Assembly: GCF_000236905.1 (NCBI RefSeq)
Contig: NC_016527.1
Span: 1-64,000, forward strand
Direction of reading: 5' to 3'
From: Tetrapisispora phaffii CBS 4417
Lineage: Eukaryota > Ascomycota > Saccharomycetes > Saccharomycetales > Saccharomycetaceae
DNA: 64,000 nucleotides
Shown here piece after piece: positions 9,174 to 18,147 of this stretch (the first letter of the stretch is position 1; every line of letters begins with the position of its first letter). The notes beneath the pieces are model-generated. The model did not search any database and had not been told where the DNA came from. It saw nothing but the letters and a program-made list of their open reading frames with translations. Made by a program: the position numbers and the translations under genes.

Positions 9174-10203
9174 TTTGGAAGCTGTTTTCAAAACAGATAA
9201 AATATATGTGGAGAAACTAAAGTGTATATGTATAATGGCACAAATTAAAACAATTCAACCTCAATGCATTGGTTTGCCCATCAAGTTTCATCAACAAGAC
9301 GTCGTCCAGTACACTACCTTAACAACTGCAACTGCAGCACCAATAACAACAACCAATGCAGAACAAATAAACCTTTAATATATCCTCTTCTAACAGTAGA
9401 AAGTAAAACTTCAAGTTTCGATGAGCTGTAAACCTTCCAGATCTCAAAGTGCTTCGAGGCTCCAAAGCCGTTACGTTTCCGTTATTTCGTGGATCGTGAT
9501 GGCACGCCGTAACCTGTCCAATGTTTAAAAGCTTAAAAGTGGGTGAGTGATGAGAAGGATCTGTTACAGAGATAAGATGGCACACGATGGTACAAGAGAC
9601 AGCAGTATGAAGCATGATACTGAGCATTAATTTGGTTAATAGATGGATCCAAGTGTTTGCGCTCATTGGATATAGTCATGCTCTCATGGTGTTGGCAATT
9701 GGAATAGATTAGACACCTCTTTTGCTGCATTTGCTGCATGACAGGGTGGGCTCTGATAGAGGATATGAACTGCATGGCCATCATGAGACACACTTAAAGA
9801 CATAATATTACTGCAAAGCACGGTATGGGGAGGTGTGTACATCCGTGTCAGCTTTTGAGGCTATCCTAAGTGGTGGTGGTGATGGTTGCTTTTACTTAAG
9901 GAAAATACATCATTCCCATTGGCATTCCCGTGTTTGGTCCGCGGGGGAGAGGCGGAGATGAGCGGCGATGGTATTAAGTAGGTCCTACTTTAAGGTTCAT
10001 GGCGACCGCAACTAAGTTGAAATGGCAATTGCTATATAAACAGTTGTTTTAAATGGCAATTGGATAAATTCATGTTCCTTTCCCTCTCTCTGAAGTTCAA
10101 TTCAGTTTCTTTTTTTTTGGGTTTTACCATTCTGTTTCTCAAGAGGAACCATTCGGTATCACAACAACAACGATACATATCCTTTTAAAAAAAAAATAAC
10201 ATA
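9174..10203. other. Long intergenic region upstream of the aldo-keto reductase gene
   Basis: About 1 kb between two divergently transcribed genes. Short ORFs occur (for example minus strand 9319-9666), but none looks coding. The last 300 bp, with GC-rich words followed by a T-run near 10110 and an A-run just before the ATG, look like a yeast promoter and 5' leader. Confidence 0.4.
9938..9945 (+). promoter_or_regulatory. Candidate PDRE (Pdr1/Pdr3-type site)
   Basis: TCCGCGGG fits the S. cerevisiae drug-response consensus TCCRYGSR. It sits 259 bp upstream of the aldo-keto reductase ATG, in a GC-rich patch also carrying GCGGGG words. Only the motif match is seen; regulation is inferred. Confidence 0.3.
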
Positions 10204-11241
10204 ATGTCTTTAGTTCAACAAGTAAGATTTGGTAACACTGGTTTGAAGATCTCTCCAATTATCATTGGGTGCATGACCTTTGGTAAAAAAGAGTGGTCCG
10301 ATTGGATCGTCTCAGACAAAGAAGAAGTGTTCAGACTATTGAAATACTGTTACGACAAAGGTTTACGTACTTACGACACAGCTAACACTTATTCTAATGG
10401 TGTTAGTGAGCAATTGTTGGGTGAATTTTTGAAACGCTACAACATCAGAAGAGAAACGGTCGTTATTATGTCGAAATTGTTCTTCCCAGCGGACGATTCC
10501 TTGCCAGATTTCCAATTGACGAATGGTTTCAAAGATGAGGAAGAGAAGCTACACTTGATTAACCAGTTCGGTTTGAATCGTAGAAATGTCATTGAAAGTG
10601 CTAAACAATCCGTCGAGAGATTAGGTACTTACATGGACGTTTTACAAATTCATAGATGTGACAGAGAAACTCCATTCGAAGAAACTATGAGAGCTTTGAA
10701 TGATGTCGTCAATGCTGGTTACACAAAATACATCGGTGCTTCTTTAATGAGGGCTACTGAGTTTGCTGAAATGCAATTCATTGCTGAAAAACATGACTGG
10801 CACAAATTTGTTAATGTTCAATCGTTACACAACTTAATATACCGTGAGGATGAAAGAGAACTAATCCCATTCACAAAGAAGCATGGTATCGCTTTGACAC
10901 CTTACTCACCATTGCAAAAAGGTTATCTAGCCAAGCCATATGGTACTAAGACTGTCAGAAATACTACTGATAAGCACATGTTGAGAATTAAAATCGACAA
11001 TATGAGGGACTCAGACAAAGAAATCATCAGTCGTGTCGAAAAAGTCTCTAAAGATAAAAAGGTTTCCATGGCTGAAGTGTCTTTAGCGTGGTTAATTCAA
11101 CAAGGTTGCAATCCAATTGTTGGTGTAAGTTCCACCGAAAGAGTTGATGAAGCCATTAGAGCTCTAGATGTGAAATTGACAGAAGAGGAGACCAAATTCT
11201 TAGAAGAGCCATACCAACCCCAACCTCAGTTACTTATGTAG
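10204..11241 (+). CDS. Aldo-keto reductase, aryl-alcohol dehydrogenase type (YPL088W-like)
   Basis: This is a 345-residue NAD(P)H-dependent aldo-keto reductase of the AAD/YPL088W group, which reduces aldehydes and ketones in the cytosol. The fold and active-site residues are visible. GLRTYDTANTYSNG carries the catalytic Asp and Tyr, MSKLF the Lys and LQIHRCD the His. The cofactor-binding C-terminal loop is IVGVSSTERVDEA. Length matches S. cerevisiae YPL088W (about 342), and the opening VRFGNTGLKISPIIIGCM and closing EEP.QPQ match that family. Such genes are often stress-induced and near chromosome ends. The physiological substrate cannot be read from the sequence. Confidence 0.9.
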   Translation: MSLVQQVRFGNTGLKISPIIIGCMTFGKKEWSDWIVSDKEEVFRLLKYCYDKGLRTYDTANTYSNGVSEQLLGEFLKRYNIRRETVVIMSKLFFPADDSLPDFQLTNGFKDEEEKLHLINQFGLNRRNVIESAKQSVERLGTYMDVLQIHRCDRETPFEETMRALNDVVNAGYTKYIGASLMRATEFAEMQFIAEKHDWHKFVNVQSLHNLIYREDERELIPFTKKHGIALTPYSPLQKGYLAKPYGTKTVRNTTDKHMLRIKIDNMRDSDKEIISRVEKVSKDKKVSMAEVSLAWLIQQGCNPIVGVSSTERVDEAIRALDVKLTEEETKFLEEPYQPQPQLLM

Positions 11242-11463
11242 GATATTTTCTTCTGATATTTGTTTTTAACATCTTGATAGATGTTTGAGGTCAAATCATG
11301 CCAAGAAGTGTGAAGATTAGAATGCAAATTTATTACATAGAGATTGCAGAAAAGAATATATATAATCATCATTTTTCGATATAGTTTTTCTTATAATTAT
11401 GATAAGTTATTTATGAATGATTCAAAATTGACAACAATCTTTCCAATTTTCTTTGAACTGTGT

Positions 11464-13092
11464 CTATATATTTTTGCCGATGATATATTCGCCACGTTTT
11501 ATTAGTTGTAAGTAATTTTCACAATCTAAAGTCTCTTGCTGTAAATGAGATATAGTAATGATAGACCCTGGCCAATGTTTCTTCAAAAACAAATGACATA
11601 TTCTAATGATGCCAGCATCCATACCTGAAAAGGCTTCATCTAACAGTAAAAGTTCAGGAAGCCTAATCATGCTTCTAATGAATAGTACCAACTTTTGATT
11701 AGTCACGGATAGTTTATTAAATTGTATATCTTTCATATCAAATAGGTTAAAGTATTTTAGAAAAGCATCGATTCTTGATCGTTCAATAGTAATTATCTTA
11801 TTCAAATTATTGGTAAAGTTGTTTGGTGATCCATAATGCAAGCCAGTTGCAATCAACTCCGTGACAGTCAGTTTATCTCCGTAATCCTTTGAAACGATAG
11901 CGTGTAATTCTGGTGATGCGAATCCAATTCTAGAATTTATATCAAAATAGTTAGACTTACCAACCTTTCGTGGAATGCCGTTATCTAAAACTTTTGAATT
12001 CCAGGATTGTGGATGTTCTGCCATGATTAATGCCAAAAGTGTCGATTTACCTGTACCGTTCGCTCCGCGTAAGTGCCATCTACTTCCTGATTCGACTTTC
12101 CAATTAATTCCTGTAAAAACTGCCTCCCCTTTATATTTTATCCCAACATCTTTCAATTCAAAAACATTTCTAATTGAATTATCTTTTTTATGATCTGAAG
12201 ACTTATAAAAATGATCTTTAATAAGGTCCTTCGCACTGATCCCATTTCTGAAGGATACAGATCGATCATTCTCAAGTAATTGTTTATTATGTAATTCTTT
12301 TATCTCCTGGATTTTTCCTTTGAAATTGTTGATTGGGCCTTGGAATTCAACTCCATCTTGGTTGACATAACAAATATGTGTACACCAGGTAGGAATCGGA
12401 TCCTGAATTCTTAAACCTATTACTGTGGAAGTAAAAGTGAAGAAACGATTTGCATTGTTGTTGTTGCTATCTAAGTCTCTTAAAAAGTTTGATATGGTAT
12501 CACTTGTCACAGGATCTAGACCTAAAAATGGGTCATCGATCAATAGTAGATCTGGCTCTTTTAATAAACTACGTGCCATCCTTGCTCTTCTCATCTGTCC
12601 ATTACTCAAACCCATTGTCCAACGACTTTGTAACTCAGTTAATTTCAATTTTTCTACTAAATAATGATATAATTTCATATTAATTTTGCGATTTGAAGTC
12701 TTAACATCATAAGCTACACTATTCGACCCAATTGCATTATCCAATATATATTTTTTACAATTTTGATCGAAAGAATCCTTAAAATATTCATATCTAGCGC
12801 CTAAATGAGCTGTAGGAATGACACCTTTGAATTCCAATTGTTCAATAGTCAAATTAGCAGACCCGTCGTTCAAGCTTTTTCCATACGTTCTTGACAATGA
12901 AGGCACAGATAGATACTTATTTCCAAGAATATTCAACATTTTTGTCTTTGAGGGACCCCATACAACCCACTTCTCACCATGTAAAATCTCTAAATGACCA
13001 ATTTTCTTTGCGAAAACAAACTTAAAACTCCTAACTAAAGACGACTTAAACAAAGCATCATGAATCTTCACCACAAAATTACTGTTACTCAT
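11464..13092 (-). CDS. Tandem ABC ATPase without membrane domain (YDR061W-like)
   Basis: The protein has 542 residues with two nucleotide-binding domains and no transmembrane segment, the layout of S. cerevisiae YDR061W and bacterial ModF-like proteins. In domain 1 the Walker A region reads GPSKTKM (about 46-52) and lacks the GKS/T lysine, while its signature (LSNGQ, about 160) and Walker B (LLLIDDPFLGLD) are good. In domain 2 the Walker A is canonical (GANGTGKST, about 342-350) and Walker B is LLLLDEAFSGMD, but the signature is weak (KLSVTNQ). One intact and one degenerate site would be expected in the head-to-tail pair. Function in yeast is not known. Confidence 0.85.
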   Translation of the reverse strand: MSNSNFVVKIHDALFKSSLVRSFKFVFAKKIGHLEILHGEKWVVWGPSKTKMLNILGNKYLSVPSLSRTYGKSLNDGSANLTIEQLEFKGVIPTAHLGARYEYFKDSFDQNCKKYILDNAIGSNSVAYDVKTSNRKINMKLYHYLVEKLKLTELQSRWTMGLSNGQMRRARMARSLLKEPDLLLIDDPFLGLDPVTSDTISNFLRDLDSNNNNANRFFTFTSTVIGLRIQDPIPTWCTHICYVNQDGVEFQGPINNFKGKIQEIKELHNKQLLENDRSVSFRNGISAKDLIKDHFYKSSDHKKDNSIRNVFELKDVGIKYKGEAVFTGINWKVESGSRWHLRGANGTGKSTLLALIMAEHPQSWNSKVLDNGIPRKVGKSNYFDINSRIGFASPELHAIVSKDYGDKLTVTELIATGLHYGSPNNFTNNLNKIITIERSRIDAFLKYFNLFDMKDIQFNKLSVTNQKLVLFIRSMIRLPELLLLDEAFSGMDAGIIRICHLFLKKHWPGSIITISHLQQETLDCENYLQLIKRGEYIIGKNI

Positions 13093-13668
13093 GGATTTTA
13101 ATAAATAATAAGCTCCAATTGAGTTTCAATTCCTAAAAAATCTTAGCACCAAATTGAATGTAAACTACCAATAACCGACACAATCAAAAAGGGGAGTGTA
13201 AAAAGACAATAATATTAATATCAATAATCGAAATCCTCCTCGATAACATAATTCAGATTGTAAAATTGACGATATAATCTAATAAGTATAAGTAAATTAA
13301 GAATGTTTTGCCATATGAACTCAATCTCATTGTATTTATTTCTTATATCACGTACATTTGAAGTTCGCGATATAGGGCTTTATCAGCAAATTTAGAAATA
13401 TGAAATTGGAAACAATAAGGATATCGTTTAACGACAATTAAATAACTTTTTAAATGGTTGTTTAGGTTGTGATTAATTCTTTCAGTTGCAACCATATAGG
13501 ACTTAGTTGATTAGTATAGTTTGTTATTTTTAAGTTCTCCAAGTTTTGATCTATCTTTTAGACTAGAGACATATACACAGATAAATTTTAAATTGTTGAT
13601 TGATTGTTAGCACCCCCAGGTGAATAAGGAACAAGACGAACGCTAGTTTTTGATATTATATTTGCACC
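13093..13668. other. Divergent promoter region of the YDR061W-like gene and GDI1
   Basis: 576 bp of AT-rich sequence between two divergently transcribed genes, with no additional gene seen. It is also the inferred left breakpoint of an inversion relative to S. cerevisiae gene order. Confidence 0.4.
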
Positions 13669-15018
13669 ATGAATGAGGAAACCTTAGATACTGATTACGA
13701 TGTTATAGTGTTAGGCACTGGTCTAACGGAATGTATTTTATCCGGTTTATTGTCCGTTGATGGTAAGAAAGTGCTTCACATTGATAAACAAGATCATTAC
13801 GGTGGGGCTGGGGCTTCCGTTAGTTTATCTCAATTATACACTAAGTTTAAAACTGGAGATCAAATATTGTCTCAAGACGCTAGGGAAGCAAAATATGGGA
13901 AGGATAGAGACTGGAACGTCGATCTAATTCCCAAATTTTTAATGACAAATGGTGCATTAACTGATATTTTGGTACACACCGATGTTACGAAATATGTTGA
14001 TTTTAAACAAGTCGATGGCTCTTACGTTCTTATCAAGGGTAAGATTAACAAAGTGCCAGCTACTGAAATGGAAGCCATTTCTTCTCCTTTGATGGGTATT
14101 TTTGAAAAGAGAAGAATGAAAAGGTTTTTAGAATGGATTGCCAATTACAGAGAAGATGACTTAGGAACTCAGCAGGGTTTAGATCTTGATAAAAATACTA
14201 TGGACGAAGTATATTATAAATTTGGTCTAGGTAATTCTACAAAAGAATTCATCGGTCACGCAATGGCCCTATGGACCAACGATGATTACATTCAACAACC
14301 AGCTAGACAAACATTCGAAAGAGTTCTATTATACTCCCAGAGTGTTGCTAAATTTGGTAAATCACCTTATGTGTACCCAATGTACGGTTTGGGTGAATTA
14401 CCTCAAGGGTTTGCTAGGTTATCTGCTATTTATGGTGGTACTTACATGTTGGATACCCCAATCAATAAGGTCAATTACAATTCTAATGGTGAATTCGAAG
14501 GTGTCGAAACTAAACTTGGTAACTTTAAAGCTCCTCTCGTCATAGCCGACCCATCATACTTTGCTGAAAAATGTAAGGCAAGCGGTCAAAAAGTTGTTAG
14601 AGTGATTTGTGTTTTGAACCACCCGGTGTCCAACACTAAGGATGCTGACTCTTTGCAAATCATCATTCCACAATCCCAAGTTGGAAGAAAGAATGATATC
14701 TACATAGCTGTAGTATCATCAACACATAATGTTTGCGCCAAGGGTCATTACTTGGCTATCTGTTCTACCATTGTTGAAACTGACAAGCCAGAATTAGAAT
14801 TGGAACCAGCTTTTAAGTTACTAGGCGACATTGAGGAAAAATTCGTCGACGTCGTTGACATCATGGAACCCATTGAGGATGGCAGTAAAGATAAGGTTTT
14901 CTTATCAAAATCCAACGATGCTTCCTCTCATTTTGAATCTTTAACGGATGACGTCAAAGATTTATATAAAAGAGTAACTGGAAATGACTTGATCTTAAAA
15001 CCTAAAGAATCTGAATAA
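13669..15018 (+). CDS. GDI1: Rab GDP-dissociation inhibitor
   Basis: 449 residues (S. cerevisiae Gdi1, YER136W, has about 451). It extracts GDP-bound prenylated Rab GTPases from membranes and recycles them through the cytosol; it is essential in yeast. It opens with the family's FAD-like nucleotide-fold motif, YDVIVLGTGLTECILSGLLS. Other landmarks are the Rab-binding platform residues in HIDKQDHYGG..ASVSL, the MEAISSPLMGIFEKRRM stretch, and YPMYGLGELPQGFARL..IYGG. It is complete and intronless, with a good yeast start (CACCATGAAT). It is convergent with the zinc-knuckle gene downstream, as GDI1 and YER137C are in S. cerevisiae. Confidence 0.97.
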   Translation: MNEETLDTDYDVIVLGTGLTECILSGLLSVDGKKVLHIDKQDHYGGAGASVSLSQLYTKFKTGDQILSQDAREAKYGKDRDWNVDLIPKFLMTNGALTDILVHTDVTKYVDFKQVDGSYVLIKGKINKVPATEMEAISSPLMGIFEKRRMKRFLEWIANYREDDLGTQQGLDLDKNTMDEVYYKFGLGNSTKEFIGHAMALWTNDDYIQQPARQTFERVLLYSQSVAKFGKSPYVYPMYGLGELPQGFARLSAIYGGTYMLDTPINKVNYNSNGEFEGVETKLGNFKAPLVIADPSYFAEKCKASGQKVVRVICVLNHPVSNTKDADSLQIIIPQSQVGRKNDIYIAVVSSTHNVCAKGHYLAICSTIVETDKPELELEPAFKLLGDIEEKFVDVVDIMEPIEDGSKDKVFLSKSNDASSHFESLTDDVKDLYKRVTGNDLILKPKESE

Positions 15019-15162
15019 GTCCACATATCCCAAAACTTAAACTTCAAAAATAATTTATAATTGGATTTGAAATCACCAAAATTTCTAATAATGTTATATA
15101 ATTGATTATAAATAAATATAAATAACTATATTTGTCTATTAACATTAAATATTATAATACCT

Positions 15163-15624
15163 TCATTGATTATAATGTTCCCTTATCGGTGTCATCAATT
15201 TCATTTCGCATTTGGCTCTAGTATGTCCCGTTTCATTACAATAAGAGCATCGTATTTTGTTCTTCTTCTTATTTTTAGACTTCTTAATATGAACTTCACC
15301 CTTTTTTATGTCTTCAAGAGGGCCTTGGGGTTCTTCTTGAATAGGTAACATGATATATTTTTCATCATTTCCCTTTGTCACTACTTCGAACCCTTCTTTA
15401 AGTATCTCATCTAACTTAGAAGTGTTCAAACTATAGCCTTTTGAAGAAGTAGATTTTGATAATCCCAACAAAAGGTTAATCAACTTATCTAATTCCTTCA
15501 TTTTTTTCTCATATTCTGAATTAGCTACTGAAGATTGTTTCTTATTTTGAGCTATCAATTTAGCAATTTGATCCATCGCATAAGAAAACTTCACGATGTC
15601 ATCATTTTTTAACGTATTTGCCAT
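15163..15624 (-). CDS. CCHC zinc-knuckle protein, probable YER137C counterpart
   Basis: 153 residues. The N-terminal half is helical and charged (about 25-60, a possible short coiled coil). A lysine-rich stretch (KKSKNKKKNK, about 112-123) runs into one CCHC knuckle with Cys126, Cys129, His134 and Cys139 (CSYCNETGHTRAKC), typical of single-stranded RNA/DNA binding. The assignment rests on size and on its position convergent with GDI1; I could not align it to YER137C here. The role is unknown; nucleic-acid binding is inferred from the knuckle. It shares its promoter region with NCL1, which contains a PAC motif. Confidence 0.65.
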   Translation of the reverse strand: MANTLKNDDIVKFSYAMDQIAKLIAQNKKQSSVANSEYEKKMKELDKLINLLLGLSKSTSSKGYSLNTSKLDEILKEGFEVVTKGNDEKYIMLPIQEEPQGPLEDIKKGEVHIKKSKNKKKNKIRCSYCNETGHTRAKCEMKLMTPIREHYNQ

Positions 15625-15976
15625 GGTTAAAAGAATGCATACACAATATAAACAAACATATACAACCTTAGTGGGGCCTCTCCACTCCTATCAACCTCCC
15701 CATTTTACAACAATATAACAAAAACAGCCCTTATCTTTAATATAACAATTCATTTCATGAAATTGAAATTTTGGCACCTCTGATTTTTCAAAATGCCTTA
15801 AGCTCATCGCAAATTTTCAAAGCCATTGAGAAAACCTTTAACTAACAGCCATTAGTCTTTTAAGAGGTTATCTTTAACTTCATGTTAATCTTTGTTTAAT
15901 GGTTAATGAAATAATTGGTTGGTACCAATACGTCAAAGAGCTTAAAAAGAAAACGAATTGTTGAACTCTTTTGAAA
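15625..15976. other. Divergent promoter region of the zinc-knuckle gene and NCL1
   Basis: 352 bp, AT-rich, with a PAC/RRPE-like pair at 15803-15819 and no other gene. Confidence 0.5.
15803..15819 (+). promoter_or_regulatory. PAC motif with adjoining RRPE-like element, NCL1 promoter
   Basis: CTCATCGC (15803-15810) is a perfect PAC core and is followed directly by AAATTTTCA, close to the RRPE consensus. The PAC/RRPE pair marks ribosome- and RNA-biogenesis promoters in yeasts (PAC is bound by Dot6/Tod6, RRPE by Stb3). It lies about 160 bp before the NCL1 ATG, the usual distance, and could also serve the divergent zinc-knuckle gene. Confidence 0.6.
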
Positions 15977-17926
15977 ATGGCCCGCAAAAGAAGTAGTAAG
16001 AAGGGTGGTAAGAAATTTCAGAAACCACAAGCTGACTGGGTTGATTTAGCCAAGGAGAATGCCAACTGGGAGAAATATTATGAGAACATGTTGTTTGGTG
16101 GTGACAAAGATGAGTTCGCTAAGTTCAAGAAAGTTTGTCAGGAACCTTTGCCAATTACTTTTAGAATTACTGGTTCTAGAAACCATGCTAGTGAAGTCTT
16201 AAATTTATTCAAAGAGAAGCATTTAAAATTCTTAAACGAGGTCGAATATGAAGGTTCTAAAATCAATCCACCAATAGAATTGCCATGGTATCCTAACCAT
16301 TTTGGTTGGCAATTGGAGGTCCACAAAACTGTGATGAGAAAGAATGATAATTTTGCAAAGACACAGAGATTTCTAGTGGTAGAAACTGACGTCGGAAATA
16401 TCTCTAGACAAGAAGCAGTTTCAATGCTTCCTCCAATTCTTCTTGATGTCAAGCCACATCATACTGTTTTAGATATGTGTGCAGCTCCTGGTTCCAAAAC
16501 CGCTCAATTGATGGAGTCTTTGCATATAGACAGTGACGAACCTTCGGGTTTTGTTATCGCCAATGATGCTGACAATAAGAGATCACATTTATTAGTTCAT
16601 CAATTAAAAAGATTAAGTACATCCAATGTTTTGATTGTTAATCATGATGCTCAATTTTTTCCAAATCTGAAGATAAATACTAAAGATGCATCTTCACAGG
16701 AAGATTTGAAATTCGACAGAATCTTATGTGATGTACCATGTTCAGGTGATGGTACGATGAGAAAGAATGTAAATGTTTGGAAGAATTGGAATACTCAGAA
16801 TGCGCTAGGCTTGCATAATGTTCAATTTAATATCTTAGATAGAGGTCTAACATTATTAAAGGAAACAGGTAAGCTAGTATATTCTACATGTTCTTTAAAC
16901 CCTATTGAAAATGAAGCTGTCGTGGCTGCTGTTTTGAGAAAATGGGGAGACAAAGTAAGACTAGTTTGTTGTGATGACAAGCTGAAAGGTTTAATCAGAT
17001 CAAAGGGGTTAACAACCTGGCCAGTCATCAATAGAGATATGGAAGAAGTTCCAAGAAATAGAAGCGATGATAAAATAAACAAATCTTGCTATCCACCAAC
17101 AGAGGAAGAGGTAAGCAAATTTAATCTGGACAGGTGTATGAGAGTCTATCCACATCAACAAAATACTGGTGGGTTTTTCATTACAATGTTTGAGAAAGTT
17201 GTCGACAATAAAGAAACTGATAAACCAAAGAGAGAAACTAAAAAGCAATGCATCGAAGCAGTTGGATCCAAGAACACCCCAAAGAAAGTTTTACAAAAAA
17301 ATGAAGAACCTGTTATGTTTTTGCCTTCTGATCATTCAGTGTTGAAGCAATGTGCTAAATTTTATGGAATTGGTGATGCCTTTAATATGGATTCATGTTT
17401 AGTTAGGAACACTAATGGTGAACCTTCAAAAACAATTTATTATGTTTCTCCATCATTGAAACAAGTTATTCAACATAATGACCATAAATTAAAGATAATA
17501 TATACTGGCGCTAAGATATTTGTATGTCAAAGAAGTGATGTTGAATGCTCTTGGAAAATTCAAAGTGAGTCGTTATCATATTTAAAACATCATATGAAAT
17601 CTGATAGAATTCTGAAATCTTCTATGCTTTTATTTAAGTTTCTATTAGGACACCCACAAACTACTATGGATGAAATAAAAATGTCCAACGTCGATCCAAA
17701 CTTTGCAAGAGCTGAAACTCTGAGTTCAGGTTGTATATTTGTAGATGTATCTAGAGATAATTCAGAGAAACTGATTTTACCTCTTTGGAAAGGAATAAAA
17801 AGCATTAATCTAATGGTTCGTAAAGAAGATATCCAGGAGATGCTTTATAGATATTTCGATGTAGAAACAACATTAAAGGAGAAGGTTAAGGAAGTTGAAT
17901 CAAAAAATGAAGATCTATCACCCTGA
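15977..17926 (+). CDS. NCL1: tRNA (cytosine-5-)-methyltransferase Ncl1/Trm4 (NSUN2 family)
   Basis: 649 residues from the ATG at 15977 (MARKRSSKKGGKKF), matching the start of the yeast orthologue; the in-frame TTG six bases earlier is not used. It makes m5C at several tRNA positions in the nucleus. The basic N-terminus is a likely nuclear/RNA-binding tail. The SAM site is DMCAAPGSKTAQL. The two family cysteines are in LCDVPCSGDGTMRKN and YSTCSLNPIENEA. The C-terminal region follows the YBL024W product (ISYVSPSLKQVI-type segments, ECSWKIQSESL). It is slightly shorter than S. cerevisiae Ncl1 (684), mainly through a shorter acidic tail. Tail to tail with MCM2, as in S. cerevisiae. Confidence 0.97.
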   Translation: MARKRSSKKGGKKFQKPQADWVDLAKENANWEKYYENMLFGGDKDEFAKFKKVCQEPLPITFRITGSRNHASEVLNLFKEKHLKFLNEVEYEGSKINPPIELPWYPNHFGWQLEVHKTVMRKNDNFAKTQRFLVVETDVGNISRQEAVSMLPPILLDVKPHHTVLDMCAAPGSKTAQLMESLHIDSDEPSGFVIANDADNKRSHLLVHQLKRLSTSNVLIVNHDAQFFPNLKINTKDASSQEDLKFDRILCDVPCSGDGTMRKNVNVWKNWNTQNALGLHNVQFNILDRGLTLLKETGKLVYSTCSLNPIENEAVVAAVLRKWGDKVRLVCCDDKLKGLIRSKGLTTWPVINRDMEEVPRNRSDDKINKSCYPPTEEEVSKFNLDRCMRVYPHQQNTGGFFITMFEKVVDNKETDKPKRETKKQCIEAVGSKNTPKKVLQKNEEPVMFLPSDHSVLKQCAKFYGIGDAFNMDSCLVRNTNGEPSKTIYYVSPSLKQVIQHNDHKLKIIYTGAKIFVCQRSDVECSWKIQSESLSYLKHHMKSDRILKSSMLLFKFLLGHPQTTMDEIKMSNVDPNFARAETLSSGCIFVDVSRDNSEKLILPLWKGIKSINLMVRKEDIQEMLYRYFDVETTLKEKVKEVESKNEDLSP

Positions 17927-18147
17927 GTAGAGAAGTTTTTAAAATGTATACCCAAAACATTACCCTAAAATAAATACTTTAAGAAATAACATTATAAATA
18001 CAATTAAACAGTGAAATATATAATACACTTAGTTGATGGCAAATCAGAAATAGATACATATATACATGTCTACGAGTATGTGCATGTGCATGTATAAATG
18101 TATAAGTATATATGCAATTGTGTCTGGTACAAGGATGGCATATCCAT

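Noticed and set aside
9319..9666. Minus-strand ORF of 115 codons upstream of the aldo-keto reductase
   Set aside because: No family features, overlaps another equal frame, and lies in probable promoter DNA.
15971..15976. TTG codon as the NCL1 start
   Set aside because: Yeast nuclear genes start at ATG, and the ATG at 15977 gives the MARK... N-terminus of the family. The same reasoning moved the starts at 441, 9173, 21213 and 29532.
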